This document shows positions 1 through 8,551 of a DNA stretch of 11,997 bases, piece by piece (position 1 is the first letter of the stretch; each line of letters opens with the position of its first letter). Both the position numbers and the translations under genes were made by a program. The DNA is taken from the NCBI GenBank assembly GCA_028565635.1, contig JAOXYB010048547.1, forward strand, positions 1-11,997, given 5' to 3'. This DNA is from Phoronis ovalis (taxonomy: Eukaryota > Phoronida > Phoronidae). Under the pieces are notes generated by a model, which was not told where the DNA came from, made no database searches, and saw only the letters and a list, made by a program, of their open reading frames with translations.

Positions 1-15
1 CACATTTTGGGTCTT

Positions 16-161
16 GGTCCCCAAAGTAAAAAAAGGGTAGAGTTTTTGGCATACAAAGGTCCCAAATGCCAAAAAAGGGTATGAGTTTTGAGCTCATAAG
101 TCCCAATAAGGGTAGGAATTTTGAGCTACTAGGTCCCAAAAAGGGTTTTTTTTTTACCCTT
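16..161. repeat. Degenerate tandem repeat, GTCCCAAAAAGGGT / TTTTGAGCT type
   Basis: About four imperfect units begin near 16, 58, 99 and 132. Each has a (G)GTCCC-A-rich-AAGGGTA core followed, in the first three, by a T-rich stretch ending GGCATA, GAGCTCATA or GAGCTACTA. Unit length drifts from about 33 to 42 bases. The last unit ends in AAGGGT (141-146), a T run and ACCCTT (156-161), a perfect inverted pair. The plus-strand open frame over this block repeats the unit in protein (KGMSFELISP, KGRNFELLGP) and is a by-product of the repeat, not evidence of a gene. Confidence 0.8.
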
Positions 162-198
162 CATAACAAACATGGGTACCCAGTTATTCTGACTGTCA

Positions 199-212
199 CC
201 CCCCCCCCCCCC
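199..212. repeat. Poly-C (C14) homopolymer
   Basis: Fourteen consecutive C are followed by GGG. The tract follows GTTATTCTGACTGTCA, and a related string GTTATTCAGACTGT recurs at about 241-254. It probably belongs to the same repeat family as the block on its left. Length calling in such a run is error-prone. Confidence 0.9.
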
Positions 213-772
213 GGGACTATACTCTTAATATGCAACGTCAGGTTATTCAGACTGTTTGTTGGTCACATGTATGTGTTGCATACAATATGTGTGTTGGATA
301 TAGTCATCCAATGGTATACTATACTTAGGAACGAGGAAACTATATGGTCGTGTGCGGGTAAATAATCCATTTCAATGAATATTAGTAACTTGCTTTATAA
401 TGTTTATAAAGAAAATTCCATTTGATAAAAAAATAGCTCTATTAGTTGTCAAAATGCACTAAAACATAATGTAAATGATTTATACTTGTGACATAAAATT
501 GAACCATTCTACTTTTCAATAAAGTATGTGTATTATGGTTATTTTATTGTAACAACATGGAACAATTAGTACTAGTCTCTTTCAATACTACTACTGACAT
601 GGGGTTCAACATTGGCACCTGCTGAAGCTGCTTTTGGAAATAAGGGGACAAGAGCACGACAATACAACAGGTGAGGGAGTTAAGTTGCCCAGTTAAATTA
701 AGCTCAATTCTAGCAGCCAAAAAGTTGGAAAATTACTTCCAGAAAAATTACTAAAAGCAGAGATACCTAAGA

Positions 773-892
773 CTAAAAAATAGACCCTTTCCAGCGGAAT
801 CTCCCCGTATTGATCACTTGGATTCTGCGGACCCATATCCCCTGGTCATCTACGCTGTGAACGTCTGAACTGATCAGTGACACTGGCTTCAT
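773..892 (-). other. Unidentified coding-like ORF in a moderately GC-rich block
   Basis: This 39-codon minus-strand frame (ATG at 892-890, TAG at 775-773) sits in a clearly less AT-rich patch (about 780-890) 3' of B3GNTL1. Its translation, MKPVSLISSDVHSVDDQG then IWVRRIQVINTGRFRWKG, looks more protein-like than the other chance frames here. I do not recognise it. No convincing splice sites frame it: AAACAG upstream is a possible acceptor, and no good donor precedes the stop. It could be a decayed transposon fragment, an isolated exon, part of the B3GNTL1 3' UTR, or chance. Confidence 0.2.
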
Positions 893-1454
893 ACTGGATG
901 AGCTGTTTTAGATGATGATTCTTGAATGTTTGATAGGTTCTTGATTTTCATGATGAGGATGACCAACAGCTCAAGTCAGCAGTCTAGTGGAATGATTGCT
1001 TATGAATGATGTGCCATGTTACATTTATTATTTACTGTCATTCTTCATAAATATTATAGTCTCGATCAGCTGTACTCGGTGTACTGCATGGTATTCTGAA
1101 ATTCAAAAGATAATAAAACTGGATTAACAGCAGATTAATTGTAACAGTGTATGGTAATGAAATGCACCATTTTTCTATAAGAATTTTGCAAACAACTTGA
1201 ACTTAATTGCATACAAGGAGTTCTGGTATAAATGAACTGGCTAGCTGTATAAATTTCAACAGCGTTTTGCCAAAATTTTAATCAAGAATGTAATATAAAG
1301 CTTGTTGTTATACGCCTAAATAAATTCTTTCCAGACATGTTATTTGTGTATTATCATCATGATATAATCGGGTCCATTGTCACACACGCAAGTAAGTACA
1401 CAAGTCATGTTACATGCAAAGGATTAGACTACTTGAAAAGATAGTACCAATATT

Positions 1455-1460
1455 TTTAAT
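1455..1460 (-). terminator. Candidate poly(A) signal ATTAAA for B3GNTL1
   Basis: ATTAAA on the minus strand lies about 200 bases past the stop codon. Other candidates further on are ATTAAA at 1277-1282 and the canonical AATAAA at 1024-1029. Such hexamers are common by chance in sequence this AT-rich, so the choice among them is a guess. Confidence 0.2.
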
Positions 1461-1662
1461 GTGATCCATGCAGCTCCATCCAGTAGCATGTGCACTGCAA
1501 CTTGTCTCTATCAACACCTGAGCAATTGGAGTTTCAGATATACATATTAATTAATTTCCAAAGTGGAAGCTATGAAGTATGTGAGATGATGTGAAAGTGG
1601 AGCTTAATTTGACTTGCCTTGACTGAAACTTGAATAACACCACATTTAACAAGACGAAATTA

Positions 1663-1743
1663 TTATCCTAAATGATAAAAATCTACACCCTCTCTGAGTT
1701 GCAGAGACTCTAGAATCCTTTCAAAGTCTCCTCCTGTTAGGTC
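1663..1743 (-). CDS. B3GNTL1: B3GNTL1 terminal coding exon I (DLTGGDFE...FYHLG, stop)
   Basis: The last coding exon has 26 codons plus TAA (1663-1665). Its acceptor is ttatcttgtag. It encodes [19 protein letters not shown] and then VDFYHLG. The human protein ends in a very similar DLTGG...L.L.EG.DF.HF string as I recall, so this is the native C-terminus and not a truncation. The 3' UTR continues leftwards. Confidence 0.95.
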   Translation of the reverse strand, partial: DLTGGDFERILESLQLREGVDFYHLG

Positions 1744-4700
1744 CTACAAGATAACATTTTAAAAAATCATACAGAACACATTTAGCCCCTGGTAAAAGGA
1801 ACAGTTTGATAAGTAAATAGTAGAATTTGAACTTGCTTCTTAGTTTATTACAACTGTATCTCTCCTAGTTTTGTACATTCAAGTAAATCTGACATCAAAG
1901 AAACAAATTCACACTATATTGTCATACAGTGATACTTTCATAAAAACAACACATTGATCAGCAAATAAATATACCTGTTTTACGCAGATAACAAATGGTG
2001 GCTTTGCTTGATTATAATGTACAATAGGAATTCTAGGTTTTGTCTTCTCCTGAAATTGATATCAATAGAAAGTATTATTTTAATATATGTTTGTACTAAA
2101 GCATAACAAACATATAAAAAATCTGGTGTGACTGGTGTGCAAACATAAAAACTATAATTGAGTAATGCTTCTTGTACCTTTGACTCTTCATAAATGTAAA
2201 ATCCTTTTGATATTTTTTTCTCATCCACATCACAGAATGATATTACCTGAAAAATAGATTTTCTCATTGAATGATATATAATTGTGTTTAAAGGTGCAAA
2301 CTTTTTCAATTTAAATTTTATGTAAAAAAACTATCCAGCAGTACTGCCTCAAAATACTTCCGTTATTGTTTATTTCTTTGTACAGTCTTAAAATTGAAAC
2401 ACCTTTAATATAATATTCGTACTGTGGTGGTTATGTTTTCGTTTCTAGTTTTTAACTTTATACTGTTTATTATAAACAAAAGAATCCCAAATACATACAA
2501 ATGATGAAGTTGCATTATGTGACAATAATAATAATAAGCATTTTACAGATAAAAGTGGAGCAATTCTGCAACCTTTCTACTTTTAATTGCTCTACTGGTC
2601 CTAACCTTGCTTTGAATATCTTTATAAAGACTTCTGAAAAATTTTCTTCCTTGTTTTCCAGCATTCCATATTATAAAAGATTGCCATTGAGATAAAACTT
2701 GTTCTTGGAAAAATGCAATTCGGTGCTGCCATATCGTGTCTCTGAAAGAAGAACAAACACCATTCACAGTAATTAAACAAATTGTACTTTACATATTATT
2801 TTAAAGGGTTTCTAGGAACCATGTTTGAAAATTGTACTTTGTAGAACAGAATGTACTAAATTCCAGGATCTAATGTTACACATTGATAAAATACTGGGAG
2901 TTTGTTAATGTTTAACTTTATATGAATTAATATTAAATTTACTAAAATAAAATTCTATGTTTGGTACTGCTGTGACATGACAAAAACAATACAGGGAAGC
3001 TCTGCTACAACAATTACTCAAATAAATAATGTCAAACTGATGATTTGCAATATTAAATAAATAAATGTAAAAATCGTAGTTCTTACTCATGTACTGAAAA
3101 TGTTGCTGCCTCTTGATGATACCTGTAAGTTAACAAGTTTTCATCAACTCTGTATAATTTACCACCTTGTCTTAAATGTTTATAAAAAAATAACAAATCT
3201 TCTGGTGTACCCTGCAATGATCATGAAAAAGATAAAACATGTTGAAAAGGATGTGTTCACATTTTGCATTACAGACATTCGAGTGTGCATGTTTTTCCCC
3301 AAATGTTTTAATAGCAAGAAACACTGGGTATTAAATTGTGCTCATCGTAAAACATTCGTACCACAACATTTTGTGCAGAATTTATAAAAAACAAGGAGCC
3401 TGTAATTTTGAGTTTTTTGCTCGTTTTTCTCAGGCAAAATGTATTAACTATTTAAGGTGAAAATTTGGGAGTTACATTTATATCATAAAGAAAGATAACA
3501 TATGAATTATTGCAACTGTTCAATTACCTTTCCACTTTCATCAAAACCACCAACTTTGTTAAACAGGTTTCTAGAAATAAACCAAGTCGGCATAATAACT
3601 GTTGGTCCATGTGAAGTGTATGCCTGTGAAAATAATAAAAGCAGCTTAGGAAAATCACAGAAAACAATCATAAATTATAAATATTCAAGACGGTGTGTGA
3701 TAACATACAAACAGTGCTTTCGAACTAAAATGACCATGCATGTTTTTTGCCATTCAGCAGTCCTCATGAGAATTTTCTGCTAATTTCCTACTCTTTTTCG
3801 TATCATGCTGCACAGTAATGTGATTAAAGGTTTTACGTCAACCAATTTACAGCAGGCACCATTCAATATCATCATTACAGCATTAACATTACTTTCTCTT
3901 TAGTGTACCTGTGTATACAACTGTTCAGGTGAAATCTGATTGGCCCACTTAGTATAACGTTCTGTTGAATCAGGGGGTTCTCTCATAAACTTTGAGCCAA
4001 TAATCTGCAATAATATAAATTTAATACCCAGTGTAATTTTTAAAGCACTTTCCGTCGTCACTGGCTCAGCGCAATAGCTACAAAAACATGAAGTTGGTGG
4101 TGCCACTATGTGGTGCCTTTATCTGATGTCATGCGTAGTTGATTACAGTAGAATTGAACCTGGTAATTGTCATTTCTAATAATTCTTTGCATGAAGCTAC
4201 ATTGTTGGCACTGATCTTGCAAAGGATCATATGACACAATCCTTCGCATAGTCAGTATCAACAATTTTTAAAGCACTGTTGGTACAGTGCAAAGGACTGA
4301 TGCAAAACTATGTGGATTCCAACTTGTAGTTGGAAGCCATGATAACAGTACAATAGTGTTTTAAAATATAGGTAATTGAATATATGAGCCGAGTAATGAG
4401 AGGACAAAATAATACAGTGTGGTCATCTCAACCCGATGAGAGCAGAAAAAAAAAAATCTGTAATACACAATAACTGAAAACAATGTAAAGTAGGGAGAGT
4501 GAAAGTGGAGGAGGCCAATTTTAAGAATTTTTCTCTTCAGAGATAAAACTGACACTATCTTGTACGAGATGATTTACTAATTGAGAATAAGAGCATCCTA
4601 TTGGAATTTTAATGCTAATTAATAAATTGGAATAATAACACACACACACATTATTATTGTAATATCATTATCATATTCTCATAAATGCTGTTCAAGCTAA

Positions 4701-7700
4701 ATACGGCAGTACCTTTGCTGCATAACTGATGTCCTCATTCTAAACCAAAATAACACTAGTATACCACAGCGTTGCATTTCCTTGCAAACAGTAGTAATAA
4801 ATGCATTTGCATTATATAGCCAGAACAAGGTGAATGTTTTAAAATGAGTAAAGATTTTGATACCAGGTAAAGATTCTGATTACTTATTTTTAACAAGATA
4901 TGAATGAATAAGTTTTAAAACAAAAGTTAAAATTTTACCACAAGCCTATTTTATGCTAATGAATCTCAGTAGGGACATCTAGTAGATGGATTTGTTACCA
5001 CTAAACAGTGTAAATGCAGTCATATCATCAGTAACAGCAGAATGCTTTGAACAAACAGTGCATCCGAGTTAATGCATCATTATCAAAATCATTAGGAAAA
5101 TCCATTGGGGAAATTCCATTCAGTTATTCAGTTACATTAAAAAAAAAAATCAATTATCACAGTATGAAAAGTCCAAGAATAAAAGCACTTCATCAAAATG
5201 GACAGTATATTAAATGATAATTAAGTTTCCACACTGAATACAACATGTTTACCATCTGATCCAACAATTATAAGCTAATGATGACCACATAAAAATTTGT
5301 GCTTGTAAAAATTTGATGACATTAGCATTTGCTTATCATTTAATGGATTAAGAATTGAAGCCAAGTGTCAAAATAAAGGTGACAGTAACTTTTAAACTAT
5401 TTTGCAAGCATGAATTTGATTCGATAGTGGACATGGAAGGTAGAACAGGTATTTTGATTTTAAATTATGCAAAAATATTGTTAAAAGTAAACATTTTTGT
5501 TTTTTAATTTTAGTTTGAAATTATCCGATATGGTTACATAGAAAAACAATACTGAATGTAATCAAACTAAAAGTTTTGATTCTTAAATTTTGCATGCAAT
5601 TCAAGATTGTTATCATGATTTTGTCTACACCAGTAATAGATTTATGATTTAAACTATTTGCTATTACCACCAACTGTTCTGTCCCAGTCAAAAACAATGC
5701 CCAGAACAGAAGCAGGTGGATAAATCACTTACTAGCTAAATATACTTAGAACAGGGTACAAAAATAAAAGTGTTTACTTTTTAAAAGCATGTATGGCTCA
5801 TTGTAAAACTTAAATTGCAGATGTATATGCATTAAAATAATGCATTAAAAATGCTCAAATTCAATAGGATTAAGTCTCGGTATCTTTTAACACTGTTATT
5901 TTTCAGCATTTCATAAAGGTCAATTATTTGAATATTGCTGTCTTTGGGTTTCCCAGTGTTTGACAATTGAAAAATAATGATTTTGTGAGAAAGAATAATC
6001 TTAGCATAATTTCAAAGATATTTTCATAGTTTTAACACAAATGTATCCTTATGTTTAACTTAAAAAGCAGAATGTTGGAATTAAATCTAAAAGTTCAAAA
6101 TAATGAATACAGTATGACTTAGAATTCATTTTTAATTAAATTTTAAAATAGAAAAATTATTGAACCTTCTCATGGGAAACAACAAGTTAACTGAAACACA
6201 TCATGGTTAATTTGCGAATATCAATGGTCACTTACTCTGAAATAAAGTGGAATTACAGATAAAAATGACTGACAGCACCAGAAACCAATAGGAGGGTGAC
6301 AGGTGCTTAGTGACAAGGACTAAGGTAAAGAGGTTCTAGAATCATGGGGGAATGTCTGTTTATGTCAATCCAGAAAAAGTATATACCTATCACACCTTCA
6401 GTTGGTTCATAAGGTTTCGTACAAGAAAAAATTTATATTAACATCTATTTATTTTATTATTCCTTCTGTGGCTAATTTCAATTTCTTAATGATTTAAATT
6501 TTCTCATTTTTTAATAATAATTTTGCAAAATGCAGGATAAAAGGAATCAGAGATGAAACATGTGACTATTTTGTCCTTTTGCTAAGAAATTAAAATAAGC
6601 AATGTGGTACAAAGTATAAAAAGTTGTACTTAAAAAAATCCTGTGGAGGTTAGAAGAAATCAAACATTAGAGTGATGATTTTTTTCTTTTATTCTTACTT
6701 TATATTCCTTTCTAAAAAACAAAAGGAGTGAGGAAAATTCGTGAACCAATAGCAAAAAGCATATTTCCAATCCGAGTTTCACCCTCAGTCATTTTTTTCC
6801 TAGATCCACCCTGGACATCTGCATTCACAATTTATAGCATGTAATATTGCATTCCTTTTGCATAGGCGGGTTTTCAGAGAAGACCATCTTTATCTTTTTA
6901 ATTATGTAATAACAATTTAACAGTTGGTAAAAAGACCATCAAAATAAAATTTTACATCATCTGAATGACCAGTTACACAAGATATGTGCCATAGAGATTT
7001 CTTATCACTAAACTCCAACTGTGTGAAGAAATTTCAAAAGAATAAAACTGAGCTGTCGCAAATTGAATTGGCTCATAATTAGTCTATAATGGGAATTAAG
7101 AAGATTTGTGACAGTCATAAATCATTCAAAATATATATTTTGACAAAAAGGTGTCAATATAAAATTACATCATTCAAACACCTGAAAGTTTATACCAAAT
7201 GTTTTATTCACAAATAATGCTAGTTTTTAATGTGAACAAAGGCTGTCTACTTCAAAAGAAAGATCATTGAAAGAATTAGTGTCACAAAGGGATTCTTTTT
7301 CCTACTCATGTGGATGTAGAAGCACTTTTTTGAATTCTCAGATATCACTGTAATTTAGAAAATTAAAACAGAATGTATGTTATGTATAAATCCCATAGCC
7401 GCTTCATGTCTCGTGACACATGTGGGAAATTTTCGTTTTGTAGTTCATTTCCCTAACATTTCTTTCAATAAAACATTGTCCAAGAATGCCCAATCTCCTG
7501 TTCAAAAATTCTGCCAGCTTGACAGATATGGTATACTTTTCATTTCCAAAACATTTAACTTACACAGTCAGGTTTTGTTTTTGCCATGTCATACTGTAAT
7601 TCTACTCTCTTCTCATTCATGACATCATCCTAAAATCAAGAGTTAATTTTGAACAAACCCATATCAGCATGCACCAAATAATACTTTTAAGTAAAATACA

Positions 7701-8183
7701 CCCAAAATGCATGCTTCCTTTCTTGGCATTATCGATTAGTTAGACAGTAATTCACAAAACAGTAGTTCCAGCTGCAATTAAAATGAAACTATACGACGCT
7801 AAAAATCAAGTTGAATCATGCTCGATCACTAATTTGTACAATGACAACTGTTTTCATAAGATTTAATTACACAACACATGTATTTCATATTCACCATTTG
7901 TTAAAAGAAATATTTCAACCTGCAAAAATAAGCAAAACTGAAGTCTTTAATGGGTAAATGGCATACATTTAATCATGTTCACTGACTGTCATGTAGAGTT
8001 GTCCAAAATCGCTAGTTTTACAGATGTCATAACTGAGAAATTAATTTAAGTGTCAGAACTTTTAAGAAAATTGATTTTATGTTTGCACTTGCATGTAGAT
8101 ATAATAAATGTAACAAACCGCATCAAGAAAACACAGGAACATCCCACGGCTCTGTTCAACAGCTCTGTTTTTTGCATAACCAA
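1663..8183 (-). CDS. B3GNTL1: B3GNTL1 orthologue, family-2 glycosyltransferase (spliced; 5' exons outside window)
   Basis: Nine exons join into 268 complete codons plus the last two bases of a split Val codon, ending in TAA. Numbering the first complete residue as 1: GYAKN (1-5), the DXD-type FLDADD (18-23) for metal and nucleotide-sugar binding, [11 protein letters not shown] (53-63), [10 protein letters not shown] (81-90), [10 protein letters not shown] (108-117) with the ED pair typical of GT2 acceptor/catalytic sites, and a C-terminal Rossmann-like part, WNAGKQGRK (174-182) and FCDVDEKKI (198-206). Order and spacing match human B3GNTL1 as I recall it. The family is GT-A fold, GT2. The name implies a beta-1,3-GlcNAc transferase, but bona fide B3GNTs are GT31 and the true activity is, to my knowledge, unsettled. 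No membrane segment is seen, so it is probably soluble. All internal introns are GT-AG and no frame is broken, so it looks functional. The N-terminal quarter (start codon, first GT2 strands) was not found in the window. Confidence 0.96.
1975..2049 (-). CDS. B3GNTL1: B3GNTL1 exon H ([12 protein letters not shown]...PPFVICVKQ)
   Basis: This 75-bp, 25-codon, phase 0-0 exon has acceptor gatatcaatttcag and donor CAG/GTATAT. It encodes [21 protein letters not shown], matching the 'KPRIPI.H......PPFVICVK' segment of the human protein as I recall it. It is separated from exon G by a 128-bp intron, the shortest in the gene. Confidence 0.96.
2178..2246 (-). CDS. B3GNTL1: B3GNTL1 exon G ([12 protein letters not shown]...EESK)
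   Basis: This 69-bp, 23-codon, phase 0-0 exon has acceptor ctatttttcag and donor AAG/GTACAA. It encodes [19 protein letters not shown], the second Rossmann-like strand with its acidic end (DVDxxK). The open frame covering it begins at an intronic ATG (2309) and reads through the donor, so those ends are not real. Confidence 0.96.
2247..2605 (-). other. Intron between exons F and G
   Basis: A 359-bp GT-AG intron (donor GTTAGG, acceptor ctatttttcag). It contains a short AAT trinucleotide run at about 2524-2536. Nothing else is recognised. Confidence 0.9.
2606..2741 (-). CDS. B3GNTL1: B3GNTL1 exon F (DTIWQHR...[11 protein letters not shown]...DIQSK)
   Basis: This 136-bp exon opens with the last base of the split Glu codon, then 45 codons. 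Acceptor is gttcttctttcag and donor is AAG/GTTAGG. It encodes [14 protein letters not shown] and then [20 protein letters not shown]. The W-x-AGKxGR loop resembles a Rossmann dinucleotide-binding turn with Asn in place of the first Gly; I recall the same Asn in the human protein. Confidence 0.97.
2742..3086 (-). other. Intron between exons E and F
   Basis: A 345-bp GT-AG phase-2 intron (donor GTAAGA, acceptor gttcttctttcag). It is AT-rich, with no internal feature recognised. Confidence 0.9.
3087..3211 (-). CDS. B3GNTL1: B3GNTL1 exon E ([10 protein letters not shown]...FSVH)
   Basis: This 125-bp exon is phase 0 at its start and phase 2 at its end (last two bases GA of a Glu codon). Acceptor is gatcattgcag and donor is [23 protein letters not shown] carries the PED motif of the GT2 active site. 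It is followed by [19 protein letters not shown], the conserved 'Y.v...L..YR.H' end of the GT2 core. This closes the catalytic domain. Confidence 0.96.
3212..3527 (-). other. Intron between exons D and E
   Basis: A 316-bp GT-AG phase-0 intron (donor GTAATT, acceptor gatcattgcag). Nothing further is recognised. Confidence 0.9.
3528..3623 (-). CDS. B3GNTL1: B3GNTL1 exon D ([10 protein letters not shown]...GGFDESGK)
   Basis: This 96-bp, 32-codon, phase 0-0 exon has acceptor attttcacag and donor AAG/GTAATT. It encodes [17 protein letters not shown] and [10 protein letters not shown]. The GGFDE string is the familiar GT2 turn before the ED motif (compare 'vGgFdE' in many family-2 enzymes). An open plus-strand frame over the same bases is antisense. 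Confidence 0.97.
3909..4004 (-). CDS. B3GNTL1: B3GNTL1 exon C (IIGSKFM...PEQLYTQ)
   Basis: This 96-bp, 32-codon, phase 0-0 exon has acceptor atattattgcag and donor CAG/GTACAC. It holds [20 protein letters not shown] and [11 protein letters not shown]. The PPxSTERYTxW and PEQL.TQ strings are the strongest family-specific match in the window and distinguish B3GNTL1 from generic GT2 enzymes. The longer open frame that runs through it also reads into the flanking introns, so its apparent ATG at 4106 is not a real start. Confidence 0.97.
4185..4335. repeat. Cluster of short inverted and direct repeats in an intron
   Basis: CTTTGCA (4185-4191) pairs with TGCAAAG (4218-4224), which recurs directly at 4288-4294. 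GCACTG (4273-4278) pairs with CAGTGC (4285-4290). TTCCAACT (4317-4324) pairs with AGTTGGAA (4328-4335) over a 3-base loop. A 15-base string AATTTTTAAAGCACT occurs at 4035-4049 and again at 4263-4277. The density of short repeats suggests a decayed small non-autonomous element or local duplication, but no terminal repeats or target duplication were found. Confidence 0.35.
4631..4658. repeat. (CA)6 microsatellite flanked by an 8-bp inverted repeat
   Basis: AATAATAA (4631-4638) and TTATTATT (4651-4658) are exact reverse complements flanking a 12-base CA run. The block is a simple-sequence locus able to fold into a hairpin and is expected to vary in length. Confidence 0.75.
5508..5572. repeat. 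11-bp inverted repeat with inner 6-bp arms
   Basis: TTTTAGTTTGA (5508-5518) is the exact reverse complement of TCAAACTAAAA (5562-5572). Inside it, TTACAT (5534-5539) pairs with ATGTAA (5556-5561), which is directly continuous with the outer right arm. The left arms are separated by 15 bases. It could be a foldback remnant or chance in AT-rich DNA. Confidence 0.35.
7564..7629 (-). CDS. B3GNTL1: B3GNTL1 exon B (DDVMNEKR...KPDC)
   Basis: This 66-bp, 22-codon exon lies between acceptor gattttag and a consensus donor GTAAGT. It begins [12 protein letters not shown], supplying the second Asp of the DXD motif and the helix after it. Both boundaries are phase 0. The short plus-strand frame covering this position is antisense to the exon and is not a gene. 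Confidence 0.94.
7630..8118 (-). other. Intron between exons A and B, splitting the DXD codons
   Basis: A 489-bp GT-AG phase-0 intron (donor GTTTGT, acceptor gattttag). It separates FLDA from DDVM. No internal feature is recognised. Confidence 0.9.
8119..8183 (-). CDS. B3GNTL1: B3GNTL1 exon A (first in window; GYAKN...FLDA)
   Basis: This 65-bp exon starts in phase 1: its first two bases TT complete a Val codon from an upstream exon. It follows a pyrimidine-rich acceptor (tttctttttcag) and ends before donor GTTTGT. It encodes [13 protein letters not shown] and MFLCFLDA, the helix that follows the nucleotide-binding strand and the first Asp of the DXD motif in GT2 enzymes. The next exon completes the DXD. 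The clear non-zero start phase shows at least one more coding exon upstream. Confidence 0.95.
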
Positions 8184-8417
8184 CTGAAAAAGAAATACAA
8201 TAGTTTAAAGATACAAATTTATTGTTTGTCATAATTCAGTATATATTTTGTTTTAGTTTCTTTCTTAAAGTCTAGAAAAAGAACCAATGAGATGACATAT
8301 TATGATTGTTGCTTTTTTGAATTTTCACAATTTTTGCTGATTTTTAAATCATTCATTGAAATAGAATGCACCGTACAACGATATGCTCGAAACAAAGAAA
8401 GTTTTACCAACGCACTT

Positions 8418-8551
8418 GCAACTTCCTATTGAAATTTATGCATATTCTAATACAAATGGATCTAAAATGTATCTTCCAGCAGCAGTAAAAAGTGCAACTA
8501 TTGCAATGTCTGCATGTCCTGATAGAAATGGGTCTAAAGTGTACATTCAAA
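8418..8551 (+). repeat. Two-copy imperfect direct repeat, about 72-bp period
   Basis: AAATGGATCTAAAATGTATC (from about 8454) recurs as AAATGGGTCTAAAGTGTACA (from about 8526), with weaker similarity extending upstream from GCAACT at 8418 and 8494. Both copies fall in one plus-strand open frame (8383-8595), where they read NTNGSKMYL and DRNGSKVYI. Differences within the core are synonymous third-base or conservative changes. The host frame is antisense to B3GNTL1 and within or upstream of its first in-window intron. The product is not recognised. Confidence 0.5.

Larger units (their letters stand above)
1..1662. other. 3' flank and 3' UTR region of B3GNTL1
   Basis: Apart from the left-edge repeat, the C14 run, the coding-like block at 773-892 and the candidate poly(A) hexamers, I see no gene. 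The sequence is AT-rich with stops in all frames. A perfect 10-bp palindrome, ACTGATCAGT, lies at 869-878. Confidence 0.6.
4005..7563 (-). other. Large intron between exons B and C
   Basis: A 3,559-bp GT-AG phase-0 intron (consensus donor GTAAGT, acceptor atattattgcag). It holds the inverted-repeat cluster at 4185-4335, a CA microsatellite at 4639-4650 and an inverted repeat at 5508-5572. Around 6270-6350 and 6760-6830 base composition is less AT-rich, which may mark old transposon debris, but I can name no element. No coding exon was found, and none is needed, because exons B and C join without a gap relative to the family. Confidence 0.88.

Noticed and set aside
66-365. Plus-strand 99-codon open frame at the left edge
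   Set aside because: It runs through the tandem repeat and the poly-C tract, and its repeated residues and Pro run follow directly from those. Nothing else suggests coding.
3100-3783. Two plus-strand open frames at 3100-3387 and 3502-3783
   Set aside because: They lie largely antisense to exons E and D of B3GNTL1, whose minus-strand reading is strongly supported.
6760-6830. CCTAGATCCACCCTGG-containing patch, reminiscent of dispersed invertebrate repeats
   Set aside because: The resemblance is only from memory and is short. I see no terminal repeats or coding fragment, so it is not listed as a mobile element.
7377-7622. Plus-strand 81-codon open frame
   Set aside because: It overlaps exon B in antisense and otherwise lies in an intron. 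Its translation resembles no family.
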